A program made the translations under genes and the position numbers. From a virus, in the IMG/VR virus record IMGVR_UViG_3300042346_000536, positions 1 through 26,518 of that record: DNA of 26,518 nucleotides. The stretch is one strand, 5' to 3'. A model generated the notes under the pieces. The model saw only the letters and a list, made by a program, of their open reading frames with translations. It made no database searches and was not told where the DNA came from. Below, one piece after another: positions 7,518 to 14,016 of the stretch (positions are counted from its first letter, which is position 1; the number at the start of each line of letters is the position of its first letter).

Positions 7518-9334
7518 TTGTAGATTACGTTAAAAAGGCCATTGGATACGGACATCGAGCGATGTTTAGCGAAAGGATCGAAAGGCTCTACCGCTTGGAA
7601 AGCCTTCTCTTCGTACTCTTGCACAAAGCGAGCCACCTTGGCTTCTCGTGAGATTTCTTCACCCTGTTCTCCGTTCATGAAAGACTCGATATCGTAGCCT
7701 GAGTAGGCAAGCACGTAGGCGTCTGCGCAGTCCGGTGAATACCCTAGACGTCCTTTGGCTTTCTTCTTATCTTCTAGCTGTAGCTTTTGCTTGTCGTTCG
7801 TAAAGTATCTACGAGTCGTGAGTTGCTTTAGCCATTTAGGATAACAGCCGAACTGTTTGGGCGGCACAAGAAGGCCGAGCACTACCAGTGTCTTGATACG
7901 GAAGTACATCTCTGCGCCTATGTTTGCATAGGAGTTCGTGTCGTACGCTGGTGATTGATTATTGATTAGTCGTAGCTCGTAGCCTGCCTCGCAGACACGT
8001 TTGAGGATAGGTGCACCAATACCACCAGCATCACCGGAAGCATTTTCAGGCAACAAGCCATGACGCGCTTTGCCAAGATTTAGTTGTTCGATAATCCATG
8101 CATGCAATATGTTCGGCGATCCTGTGTGTGTTTCTGCGTGATAGATGCACGCATTGCCTTGGACTATCCAGAACTCAGAAGGATCGCCGCCTAGACCAAT
8201 GTCTACGCCCGCACGGACAGGTAAGTGATAAGAGGAGGATTTAGGTATTTCGTAGGAGAACAGATCGGATGGAATCACAACCTCTTCAGAAGATTCCCAG
8301 AACTCTGCTAAGATACTGGTTTTGTATACGTAAGAGTTTTCGGTAAATTTGAGGCGTGTCTGTTCAATCTGCACCCTTGTAATGTTCGGACACTCGAATG
8401 CGGTGACACGACGGGTAAAGTTCTTACCCAACGTCATGTGGTCGAACGTAGACAGTTCTACTGATTTGTAGAACTGTCCAGATCTACCGCCGGGTGACGA
8501 TACTTGAATCCAATGAGAATAACCGCTGAAGCGCTGGAAGGCTTCGTAGAGAGTGTCTTTGATTGACTTGGCTTCGTTGATGATGATAAACATCTTGTTG
8601 TCCTTCGACTCAGGAAAAGGATGTCTACCTTCTACCTTTCCTGGTTCGTCAGAACAAAAGCCAATGATCTCTGAACCTGTATATGTGCAACGTAGGTTCA
8701 GTTCACGTATCTCGAAGATCTCCTCTCCGTGGGCAGCATTGATTGCCTCAGCTAGAGATAGGATTGACGATCGGAATGTCTGCTCTTTAAGCTGTGTGTG
8801 CGAGTCAGACGTAATGACAATCTTACAGCGGATGTAACGCATCGCGGCCCAGACAGCGATAGGCGCAATAATGTACGTATCCTTTCCAGAACCGTTTGCG
8901 GCTACAAGATTGTAAATGTAAGGATCCTCTTGCGTCGGATCTTGCCACTCTTCGCGCGGAAGGTCTTCTAGGTTAATGTCTCCACCGATACGGTAGAGTT
9001 CTTCCTGTTGCCACGGATGTGGTTTTCGGGATGGCGCGTAGGTGGCAAGCAAGGCGAGTGGCGTGGAGAAGTTAAAAGCCTTAGGATTTGAAGGCCATGA
9101 AAATTTGGCTTTGGGCCCCGGGGGCGCGGGGGCGGGCGCGGTGGGGGCGCGGGGGCCAGGGACGGCAGGTTCAGGGTTACAGTCTTGCTGGAATAGGTTT
9201 GCCGGTACAGTGTTAACGTACTGTGACAGGTCTACTTCTGCAAAGGCAGGATCTTCTGCGGCATTGTTAAGAAGTGATTGTTGCGCCGCACGTTGACGCA
9301 ATGCGAGTACTTGTTCTTTAGATAGTTTAGGCAT
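7514..9334 (-). CDS. terL: Terminase large subunit
   Basis: This is a 606-aa protein: an ATPase that drives DNA packaging plus a nuclease that cuts concatemers. The N-terminal ATPase has Walker A AANGSGKD (145-152) and a hydrophobic Walker B FIIINEAK (249-256) with the catalytic Glu at 254. The residue before it is Asn instead of the usual Asp. The C-terminal RNase H-like nuclease has GVDIG (Asp378), SGDAGG (Asp435) and YSPDCADAY (Asp535/Asp538). Residues ~53-76 form a Pro/Ala-rich linker encoded by an unusual G/C run (about 9110-9160). The start overlaps the small terminase stop by 8 bases. Identity is well supported. Confidence 0.93.
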   Translation of the reverse strand: MPKLSKEQVLALRQRAAQQSLLNNAAEDPAFAEVDLSQYVNTVPANLFQQDCNPEPAVPGPRAPTAPAPAPPGPKAKFSWPSNPKAFNFSTPLALLATYAPSRKPHPWQQEELYRIGGDINLEDLPREEWQDPTQEDPYIYNLVAANGSGKDTYIIAPIAVWAAMRYIRCKIVITSDSHTQLKEQTFRSSILSLAEAINAAHGEEIFEIRELNLRCTYTGSEIIGFCSDEPGKVEGRHPFPESKDNKMFIIINEAKSIKDTLYEAFQRFSGYSHWIQVSSPGGRSGQFYKSVELSTFDHMTLGKNFTRRVTAFECPNITRVQIEQTRLKFTENSYVYKTSILAEFWESSEEVVIPSDLFSYEIPKSSSYHLPVRAGVDIGLGGDPSEFWIVQGNACIYHAETHTGSPNILHAWIIEQLNLGKARHGLLPENASGDAGGIGAPILKRVCEAGYELRLINNQSPAYDTNSYANIGAEMYFRIKTLVVLGLLVPPKQFGCYPKWLKQLTTRRYFTNDKQKLQLEDKKKAKGRLGYSPDCADAYVLAYSGYDIESFMNGEQGEEISREAKVARFVQEYEEKAFQAVEPFDPFAKHRSMSVSNGLFNVIYK

Positions 9335-9716
9335 CGATGATAGGGGAGATTGTTTTCATTTCGCGGCGGAGTTTTAGGCTGTCCGGTACAGCGTTCTGTG
9401 CACATTCTAGAGTGGCAAGCATTCGAGTAGTGAGTTCTGAGTTTGCGTCTAGGTTTCGGTGTTTAGAGTCATTGCGTCCTTTTAGTTCGTCTACTAGCCA
9501 TTCGATGGCACCCTGACGAGTTCTTGCTGGTGCGCCGGGGTCGAAAGCTATTTGTTTCGAAACTGTCATTAGTGCCGGAATGTCTTCGAGCGAGGGCGCC
9601 GACAAGGCCATCCGTACTTCCTGCACAGGGATTCCTAGCGCGGACGCTATGTCGTCGTGGGACAATGAGGGATCGGACGTGGCGATTCTTGAGATTTGAG
9701 TAAAGAGGTGTGACAT
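9327..9716 (-). CDS. terS: Terminase small subunit (HTH DNA-binding)
   Basis: This is a 129-aa protein immediately upstream of the large terminase. Residues ~17-39 (PSLSHDDIASALGIPVQEV) form a helix-turn-helix, as expected for small terminases that recognise the packaging site. The rest is helical (GAIEWLVDELKG; TRMLATLECAQNAV) and would form the oligomer core. An in-frame ATG exists at 9848, but the extra 44 residues look non-protein-like, so the ATG at 9716 is preferred. No clear Shine-Dalgarno precedes either. It is the first gene of the leftward arm. Confidence 0.75.
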   Translation of the reverse strand: MSHLFTQISRIATSDPSLSHDDIASALGIPVQEVRMALSAPSLEDIPALMTVSKQIAFDPGAPARTRQGAIEWLVDELKGRNDSKHRNLDANSELTTRMLATLECAQNAVPDSLKLRREMKTISPIIDA

Positions 9717-10130
9717 AGGAGGAGCTTTGCTAGTTGTGTGCCTACGACATTTTACCCGATACCAAAAATTGAAAAAATTTGTGAGGATGTCTGGTTCCAA
9801 ATAGCCCGCCTTTTCTGGGGCTCCCGGCAGGGTCAGGATTTCTGTCATGACAGAAAGGACAGAAACTGACTTGCCTAGGCCGACGGTTGCAAAGAGTTTG
9901 CAATTAGGTTTGACGCCTAGAAACCTTGAATGTCTACTTGTCTAGTAGAGAAGTAGAGAAGTAGACTAATAGAGATTAGATATAAGTCTAAGTAATTGTC
10001 TTCTATACTATATAGATATAATTATATTTATTTTATACTTATATTTTACTTATATATAATACTTTCTATATTACCCTATCTGTCCTAAATCTTATATAGG
10101 AATTTACCTATACCCACCTTGAAACCTATA
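9717..10130. other. AT-rich divergent intergenic region
   Basis: This gene-free stretch lies between the two divergent arms. From 9960 to 10080 it is extremely AT-rich, with many TATA-type runs including TATAAT at 10055-10060 and an 11-bp-spaced direct repeat ACTTATAT (10037 and 10048). Upstream is an 8-bp dyad, GTCTACTT / AAGTAGAC (9932-9939 with 9959-9966), around two tandem GTAGAGAA copies. The region could hold divergent promoters or a replication origin; I cannot assign -35/-10 pairs with confidence. No coding potential was seen. Confidence 0.5.
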
Positions 10131-10148
10131 CCGAAAAGGGAATTTCGG
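10131..10148 (+). other. Hairpin before the triple-hairpin array
   Basis: A perfect 6-bp stem CCGAAA / TTTCGG with loop AGGGAA overlaps the first base pairs of the tandem hairpin array that follows, so the two are mutually exclusive folds. Confidence 0.4.
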
Positions 10149-10209
10149 ATCACAGACGTAATCCTTTCGGATCACAGATGTAATCTCTGACGGACCACAA
10201 GCGTAGTCC
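10147..10209 (+). repeat. Three tandem 18-nt hairpins with compensatory changes
   Basis: Three 18-base units lie at 10147-10164, 10169-10186 and 10192-10209. Each has the form GGAY-CACARRYGTA-RTCY. The stems are GGAT/ATCC, GGAT/ATCT (one G-U pair) and GGAC/GTCC; the last has a compensatory pair change relative to the first. The loops share CACA at the start and GTA at the end. This is what conserved RNA hairpins or repeated protein-binding sites look like. The third unit is enclosed by TGACGG / CCGTCA. Confidence 0.55.
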
Positions 10210-10827
10210 ACTCCCACGGCTCCCCGTCAGCTCACTTTCGTTACCGATAAAGAGAAACCAACTTTTCGTTTTCTACCCAAGTCACAAAAGCTTAAGCTGC
10301 AAGGGTTTACAGAGGAAAAACGGGGTGGTTTTGATAGGGTTTTGGGAGCCTTTCCCACAAAGGAGGAAAAGAATCGAAAAAAGGGGTTGCTCCTTTGGGT
10401 GGACTCTGCTTAACTGGTGGCCAGTCCGGTTTCCAAACCCGGACGACGGGCCTGATGAAATGTCCGGCCGGAGCTTCCCACGGCTCCCGTAGTCTGCCCG
10501 ATGGCAGTCTTCCGAAAACGCTATTTGACATGACAAGGTAACAGACGACGGGGCAGATGCCCTAGCCAGTAACTCTTTGCCCGAGTAGGGCATGCGAAAC
10601 AGACGACGCCTAGACAGCCGGGACGTAGGAAAGGCCAGACTAAAAGCCTGAATCCTCCCAGCTATCAAAGCCGCTAACAGAGAGTGAACGCTAGCAAGCC
10701 AATGCCGCGCAATGGTCAGGATCCGAAAGGCTCCCCAGAATTGCACCGTCGGAAACTACAAAATCCTAGTTTGCTCCCGTCTGCCCTTGGAATGGTTCCA
10801 AGGGGCAGGAATGAAAGATCCAAGATT
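10210..10827 (+). other. Structured leader/ncRNA region before the first rightward gene
   Basis: No convincing gene is seen in these ~600 bases. Hairpins found by eye are: CAAAGGAG / CTCCTTTG (10358 and 10390); GTCCGG / CCGGAC (10424 and 10439); GGAGC / GCTCC (10470 and 10483); CTGCC / GGCAG (10494 and 10503); ATGCCCTA / TAGGGCAT (10557 and 10586); and a 12-bp stem with one bulge, CTGCCCTTGGAA / TTCCAAGGGGCAG (10781-10808). The last ends 19 bases before the first rightward ATG. The 10-mer ACAGACGACG occurs twice (10541, 10599). It may be a long structured leader or a separate RNA; strand is assumed from the downstream gene. Confidence 0.4.
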
Positions 10828-11334
10828 ATGGCTAGCAAACTGTTCAATTCCACCAAGGCCCTTGCAATCGCTAACGGCATGGTGCCTTCCCAAGCTCACT
10901 ATCTTGCCCGCATGGCTTCGGGTCATGCGAACGAAGTAGGCCTTGGCGAAGTCTCCATTGACGACATCGGCGCAAAGTCCACTAGCAAGGGTTTCACGAC
11001 TTCCGTAAAGTCTAGCGTGAAGCGAGACTTGAAGAAAGGCGAACTCCTTACGGTTGGTGAAGTTGCCTTCCTCTTCGCATGCTGGATTCGTGACTCTGGC
11101 AAGGCATGGCCCTCCGTCCTTAGAACGGTTTCGCTCCCAACTGGATTGACTGCCGCTTATGTGGAGTCAATACGGAAAGAAGCAGAGGCCGCCACGAAAG
11201 ACGCCAAGGCCAAGGATCCCAAGGCTTCAGAAATCGGATTCGACGCAATCGAAGCCGGTTATTTGAAGGCTTGGGAAGCGGAAGTCGAAGCCACAAACAA
11301 GGCCAAGGAAAAGGCCAAGGTGGAAACGAAGTAA
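10828..11334 (+). CDS. Conserved-looking 168-aa early protein, unknown
   Basis: The first gene of the rightward arm, not recognised. The ATG at 10828 (MASKLFNSTKALAIANG) is preferred over an in-frame GTG at 10684, because the extra residues are low-complexity and the intervening DNA folds into hairpins. The protein is helical, with a hydrophobic segment about 77-88 (VGEVAFLFACWI) and a Lys/Ala/Glu-rich C-terminal part after about residue 118 (KEAEAATKDAKAKDPKA; KAKEKAKVETK) resembling a basic nucleic-acid-binding tail. Codons are of the G/C-ending, high-expression type (AAG, GCC, TCC). The isolated, long-leader context suggests an abundant early protein, possibly DNA- or RNA-binding. Function is not assigned. 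Confidence 0.65.
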   Translation: MASKLFNSTKALAIANGMVPSQAHYLARMASGHANEVGLGEVSIDDIGAKSTSKGFTTSVKSSVKRDLKKGELLTVGEVAFLFACWIRDSGKAWPSVLRTVSLPTGLTAAYVESIRKEAEAATKDAKAKDPKASEIGFDAIEAGYLKAWEAEVEATNKAKEKAKVETK

Positions 11335-11774
11335 CTCCCTGCCCTTAGTCGCAAGACTAAGGGCAGACGAAAGCAAACTAGGGCAAACGAAGGAAGCACC
11401 AAAGACACTACAAGCTAACTTGTAAACCGTCCTAGACTCCCCTTCCTAACCGTTTGCACGATACAGGCAAAGCGTCTGACTTTCGCAGAAGCGCAGAGCA
11501 AAGCCTGTCAATTCTTCTATCCCGCACTTTCTAGGGAAATCCCGTTAGATATTACTGACACACAAAGGGGTGAAGTACACACAAGCGCGCAAGTGGTTTG
11601 CGCATAGCCTTGTGTCGAAATCAGAGAAGCGCGCTTAGCTTATGCAAGCGCGCTAGACTACGCCATCAATGATGAATTGACGCAGAAATGCGAGTGTGCT
11701 CCTTAATATCCTAACGGCGCGTGCCTTTCAGCCTGCGCAATACTCAAGTGCGCAGACATAGAAAGGCACACAAA
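11335..11774 (+). other. Long structured untranslated region (possible ncRNA/leader)
   Basis: These 440 bases hold no gene I can support but are dense in perfect hairpins. They include a 12-bp stem with GCAA tetraloop (11339-11366); ACAGGC / GCCTGT enclosing an inner stem (11463-11508); TCTAGGG / CCC..TAGA (11530-11549); a nested pair ACACAAG / CTTGTGT around GCGCAA / TTGCGC (11579-11615); and AGCGCGCTT / AAGCGCGCT (11628-11654). Last is a nested pair GTGCCTTTC / GAAAGGCAC around CTGCGCA / TGCGCAG (11721-11769), ending 5 bases before the next ATG. The first hairpin has no T-run and may be a processing or stability element rather than a terminator. Confidence 0.5.
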
Positions 11775-11930
11775 ATGACTACTGACAAAAGTCCGTGGGA
11801 AATGGGCTACGATGCTGGCATTTCCGGCAAAGAGCCTTCAACGTGTCCGTTTGAGTCCGCAGATGAACGGACAGAATGGGCGCATGGTTTTGACGCGGGT
11901 GAAAAAATCTACCTAGCTAATCTCGAATGA
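11775..11930 (+). CDS. Rmf/CrpP-fold small protein
   Basis: This is a 51-aa protein. The ATG at 11775 is used; an in-frame GTG at 11721 lies within the preceding hairpin. The sequence has the pattern WEMGYDAGISGKEPSTCPF, then ERTEWAHGFDAGE. This is two half-repeats of aromatic-x-x-G-x-x-A/D-G flanking a CPF motif, the hallmark of the ribosome modulation factor / CrpP-like family. Rmf binds ribosomes and causes dimer formation in slow growth. Phages often carry short members of unknown role, and action on the host ribosome is plausible but not shown. It is first in a chain of three ATGA-coupled tiny genes. Confidence 0.65.
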   Translation: MTTDKSPWEMGYDAGISGKEPSTCPFESADERTEWAHGFDAGEKIYLANLE

Positions 11931-12136
11931 CAAGCGCACAAATCGCGCTTTCACAATTACGTGAGAGCGCGTCAATCTCACGTCACGCTACTTTCAAGCA
12001 TGATGTTCCCGTGCCTGTACGTGCTCACGTACAGGTTACCAAACCCATCAGCAAGCGCTCTGCTAAGTCTATGGGACGCAAGACAATAACGCTAAAAGTA
12101 AAAAACTGGCAAATCAATGCCGGACACTTCTCATGA
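11927..12136 (+). CDS. Small basic protein, unknown
   Basis: This is a 69-aa protein, basic (net positive from many K, R and H), with no acidic stretch. Its ATG overlaps the stop of the Rmf/CrpP-like gene, and its stop overlaps the next gene, both as ATGA. That argues it is really translated. No motif was recognised. The tail (KSMGRKTITLKVKNWQI) could form a small beta unit. It may bind nucleic acid because of its charge, but this is a guess. Confidence 0.5.
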   Translation: MTSAQIALSQLRESASISRHATFKHDVPVPVRAHVQVTKPISKRSAKSMGRKTITLKVKNWQINAGHFS

Positions 12137-12291
12137 TCGAACCAACAGATTACGAAGACTATTCTTCGTGGGACGAGTACAATGCACTTATGCGCGCTCA
12201 TGACGCATACGAGAATGCACAATGGCGCGTTTGCGGACTAGCTTGGGGAATGCCCTTTGGTCCTTATGTTATCGCAGCACTTAGTCACTAA
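12133..12291 (+). CDS. Small 52-aa protein, unknown
   Basis: The frame starts with ATG at 12133, overlapping the preceding stop by ATGA, and ends just before an intrinsic terminator, so it closes the three-gene cluster. The N-terminal part is acidic and aromatic (YEDYSSWDEYNALMRAHDAY). The C-terminal part (RVCGLAWGMPFGPYVIAAL) is hydrophobic and could sit in or on a membrane. No family was recognised. Confidence 0.5.
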   Translation: MIEPTDYEDYSSWDEYNALMRAHDAYENAQWRVCGLAWGMPFGPYVIAALSH

Positions 12292-12297
12292 CCCTCA

Positions 12298-12322
12298 GCC
12301 CTAGCCACAAGCTAGGGCTTTT
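12298..12322 (+). terminator. Intrinsic terminator T1
   Basis: An 8-bp stem GCCCTAGC / GCTAGGGC with loop CACAA is followed by TTTT. It lies 6 bases after the stop of the 52-aa gene. It shares its stem sequence with the terminator at 12393. Confidence 0.8.
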
Positions 12323-12351
12323 CGCGTTGGCAGATGGTAAACTGTCACAGA

Positions 12352-12378
12352 AAGGAGGCTAATATGAATCGTTACTAA
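12352..12378 (+). promoter_or_regulatory. Strong Shine-Dalgarno followed by a 4-codon mini-ORF
   Basis: AAGGAGG (12352-12358) is the clearest ribosome-binding site noticed in the window. It lies 5 bases before ATG AAT CGT TAC TAA. The mini-ORF encodes only MNRY. It lies between two terminators with related stems, the layout of a leader-peptide attenuator or ribosome-loading site. It may also be a relic of a deleted gene. Confidence 0.4.
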
Positions 12379-12392
12379 TCGTTAACTAACAA

Positions 12393-12423
12393 GCCCTAGC
12401 ACTCAAAAGGTGCTAGGGCTTTT
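12393..12423 (+). terminator. Intrinsic terminator T2
   Basis: A 10-bp stem GCCCTAGCAC / GTGCTAGGGC with loop TCAAAAG is followed by TTTT. The first 8 bases of each arm match T1, so arms of T1 and T2 could pair with each other. Confidence 0.85.
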
Positions 12424-12428
12424 CGTAT

Positions 12429-12441
12429 CGTAAATAAGCGC
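12429..12441 (+). repeat. Direct repeat CGTAAATAAGCGC, copy 1
   Basis: This 13-base sequence leads directly into the hairpin at 12441. An identical copy at 12728-12740 leads into the hairpin at 12739. The repeated unit is therefore repeat, hairpin, T-run, then start codon. Confidence 0.6.
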
Positions 12442-12474
12442 GTACACTCGGCATTCAGTCGAGTGTACGTTTTT
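12441..12474 (+). terminator. Terminator-like hairpin directly before a start codon
   Basis: A 10-bp stem CGTACACTCG / CGAGTGTACG with a 9-base loop is followed by TTTTT. The next gene's ATG is at 12479, only 4 bases after the T-run. There is no room for a ribosome-binding site, so it may act as a 5' hairpin or a read-through attenuator. Confidence 0.75.
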
Positions 12475-12478
12475 ATTT

Positions 12479-12697
12479 ATGGAACAATTGATTCAAGGTT
12501 TCTGCTTTATGAAGTCCTTCGGTGCGTTGCAAGTTAGCCTGCATGACTGCTTGATGCATGTCACCTTCAAGTCGTCAAACGACGCTTTTCATTTCCGCAA
12601 CACAACTTGTGGTGCTGAAATGGACAGTGAGTTTACAGTGCGTGTTGAGCTTAACACGTTCTTGGGCTCGCTTGATAAGGCTACTAAGGCTGTTTAA
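12479..12697 (+). CDS. Small protein, unknown
   Basis: This is a 72-aa protein with no family recognised. It contains four cysteines or near-cysteine aromatic positions (GFCFMKSF, HDCLMH, TTCGAE), but these do not form a clear zinc site. Beta-type segments are predicted (MHVTFKSSN; EFTVRVELNTF). The ATG at 12479 immediately follows a hairpin and T-run and has no Shine-Dalgarno. A separate terminator follows the stop, so the gene is a single-gene unit. Confidence 0.5.
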   Translation: MEQLIQGFCFMKSFGALQVSLHDCLMHVTFKSSNDAFHFRNTTCGAEMDSEFTVRVELNTFLGSLDKATKAV

Positions 12698-12702
12698 CCA
12701 CA

Positions 12703-12725
12703 AGCCTCTCAGGAGGCTCTTCTAT
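12703..12725 (+). terminator. Short intrinsic terminator
   Basis: A 6-bp stem AGCCTC / GAGGCT with loop TCAG is followed by CTTCTATTT, a weak T-rich tail. It lies 5 bases after the 72-aa gene. Confidence 0.6.
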
Positions 12726-12727
12726 TT

Positions 12728-12740
12728 CGTAAATAAGCGC
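12728..12740 (+). repeat. Direct repeat CGTAAATAAGCGC, copy 2
   Basis: It is identical to the copy at 12429-12441 and also abuts a terminator-like hairpin that ends just before a start codon. Confidence 0.6.
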
Positions 12741-12771
12741 CCGTGCATGGATTAACCGTGCACGGGCTTTT
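12739..12771 (+). terminator. Terminator-like hairpin directly before a start codon
   Basis: A 12-bp stem with one G-U pair, GCCCGTGCATGG / CCGTGCACGGGC, has loop ATTAA and is followed by TTTTGTTT. The next ATG is at 12776. The arrangement is the same as at 12441-12479. Confidence 0.75.
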
Positions 12772-12775
12772 GTTT

Positions 12776-13111
12776 ATGCCTGACACTAAAGAACCACTCC
12801 GTTACCAAGGACAGATTCCTACCATCAGACTCCTCCGTGAACTTCACGCAGCGCTTGGTAAGAACTGTCCACTCATCGACGCAAAGTATGCTTCTGAGTA
12901 TCCCAATGAAGCCGCTGAGTACTTCAGCGCAAACAAGACACTTGAAGGCTTTTACGACGAGAAGGATCTCATTCATCGTGTGAAATCTCGTGTAGGCGTC
13001 GGTGATCTTCATACACTCATGATGCTGACAGTGCATCGTGGTGATAACGATGGCATGACCCTTGTCGCTAAAGCAATCCGTAAATTTGGAGAGGCTTATC
13101 ACATTTCGTAA
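12776..13111 (+). CDS. 111-aa protein, unknown
   Basis: The ATG at 12776 (MPDTKEPLRYQGQIP) follows the hairpin and T-run. An in-frame ATG at 12743 lies inside the hairpin and is not preferred. The protein looks globular and mostly helical (TIRLLRELHAALG; EYPNEAAEYFSA; KDLIHRVKSRVG; MTLVAKAIRKFGEAY). No family was recognised. A G+C-rich non-coding stretch follows. Confidence 0.55.
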   Translation: MPDTKEPLRYQGQIPTIRLLRELHAALGKNCPLIDAKYASEYPNEAAEYFSANKTLEGFYDEKDLIHRVKSRVGVGDLHTLMMLTVHRGDNDGMTLVAKAIRKFGEAYHIS

Positions 13112-13439
13112 ACTGCAATCCTTGTAGTGGGCGCTCCGCGCGACCCCAAGGACAACAGTTCCTCCTGAGCGCCGGACGAGGGCGCACGCAGCCGCTTCGC
13201 GACTCCGTGCGCTCCCGTGCGAGTCACGCGCCACAACTCCGTGGGCGCGGCGGTTGCTCCTCCACTTTACTGTCAGCGAGCGAAGCGAGCGACAAGGTCA
13301 ATGGGTCTATTGATTCATTGGTCTACTTATCTACTTGTTAACCTTCGCAGCGAGCGCAGCGAGCTACACGTATAGCAGGTCTATTGAAATAGCGCAGCGA
13401 GCTACAAGGTCTACAGTTTAACCTTCAACTCATCACTTT
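13112..13439 (+). other. GC-rich intergenic region with GCGAGC repeats
   Basis: No gene was seen. From 13120 to 13260 it is markedly G+C-rich with overlapping inverted repeats (GGCGCACG / CGTGCGC; CGCGCC / GGCGCG). From 13275 it carries short repeats of the type GCGAGCGAAGCGAGC, CGCAGCGAGCGCAGCGAGC and GCGCAGCGAGCTAC, and repeated GTCTACTT/GTCTATTG words. These resemble spreading small palindromic repeats and may mark a recombination scar or a regulatory site. No T-run terminator was seen. Confidence 0.5.
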
Positions 13440-13670
13440 ATGCAAGAACTAGATCTAATCATATTTCTTCGTCTACTTGTTGGACGCAAAGTACGACTAG
13501 CAGACGGCCTAGGCGACAACTCATGCGATGGCGAGCTTGTAGAGCTTATGGTCAATGCTGAGGCGCGCTTTGGTGTACGTGTCAATGATACACTTACAGC
13601 ATTGTTTCGCATTGGTAAAAATACTAGTCTCGTCATAGATGCTAGTGGTTTTGTGCAGATTAACCTTTAG
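13440..13670 (+). CDS. Small protein, unknown
   Basis: This is a 76-aa protein. The sequence (LLVGRKVRLADGLG, CDGELVELMVNAE, DTLTALFRIGKNTSLVIDASGFVQI) alternates short hydrophobic strands and turns, suggesting a small beta-barrel. No family was recognised. There is no Shine-Dalgarno; the ATG follows CATCACTTT. Function is unknown. Confidence 0.5.
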   Translation: MQELDLIIFLRLLVGRKVRLADGLGDNSCDGELVELMVNAEARFGVRVNDTLTALFRIGKNTSLVIDASGFVQINL

Positions 13671-13686
13671 CCTTTAACCTCAGCCA

Positions 13687-13767
13687 GTCCATCCTCCCGA
13701 TGGACCTTGTGCCCTCACACCAAAGCCTCCACGTTGGCGAGGGTGGACACAGACAATGTCGTCTGTG
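13687..13767 (+). other. Intergenic hairpins
   Basis: Three stems lie between two small genes: GTCCATC / GATGGAC (13687-13705), CCTC / GAGG (about 13727-13743) and CACAGAC / GTCTGTG (13748-13767). None has a T-run. The last stem has the same arms as the hairpin at 14575. Confidence 0.5.
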
Positions 13768-13780
13768 ACTAATTTGGTAA

Positions 13781-14005
13781 ATGAATATGCAAGATCCAGA
13801 GTTCACATACGACGAACGTACAGCGCTCCGTGCCGCAGCAGGAGCCGCCATTAAGCAGAACGAACTTAGCCGTCGAAAGCACAACAACGCTCGCTTCTAT
13901 CTGTTACACCACAACGTAAGCTTCAATGAAACACAGATGGGTGAGATTGCTGAGCGCATCACCAACACCATCAATGATCTGAAGTCTGCCATCGTAAAAC
14001 TCTAA
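13781..14005 (+). CDS. Small helical protein, unknown
   Basis: This is a 74-aa protein, or 72 aa if the ATG at 13787 is used. It is mainly helical: DERTALRAAAGAAIKQNELSR is followed by a basic turn and MGEIAERITNTINDLKSAIVKL. This could be a small dimeric protein, but no family was recognised. It leads a group of three closely spaced helical genes (13781-14561). Confidence 0.55.
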   Translation: MNMQDPEFTYDERTALRAAAGAAIKQNELSRRKHNNARFYLLHHNVSFNETQMGEIAERITNTINDLKSAIVKL

Positions 14006-14016
14006 TCAATCTCCTT

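Noticed and set aside
10450-10480. Hammerhead-ribozyme-like CTGATGA
   Set aside because: The GAAA and cleavage-site parts with the needed stems could not be placed.
10282-10746. 154-codon minus-strand open frame in the central gap
   Set aside because: Composition is Arg/Ser/Pro-rich and unlike a folded protein, and the DNA is explained better by hairpins.
11594-11610. TGG-N10-GC match in the structured region
   Set aside because: The -24 element reads TGGTTT, not TGGCAC, and the site lies inside a hairpin.
12331-12346. TTGGCAG as a fifth sigma-54 site
   Set aside because: No GC or GT occurs at the required -12 spacing.
12752-13234. 160-codon open frame on the minus strand
   Set aside because: It runs antisense through the better-supported gene at 12776-13111 and the GC-rich gap; its protein is low-complexity and has no neighbours on that strand.
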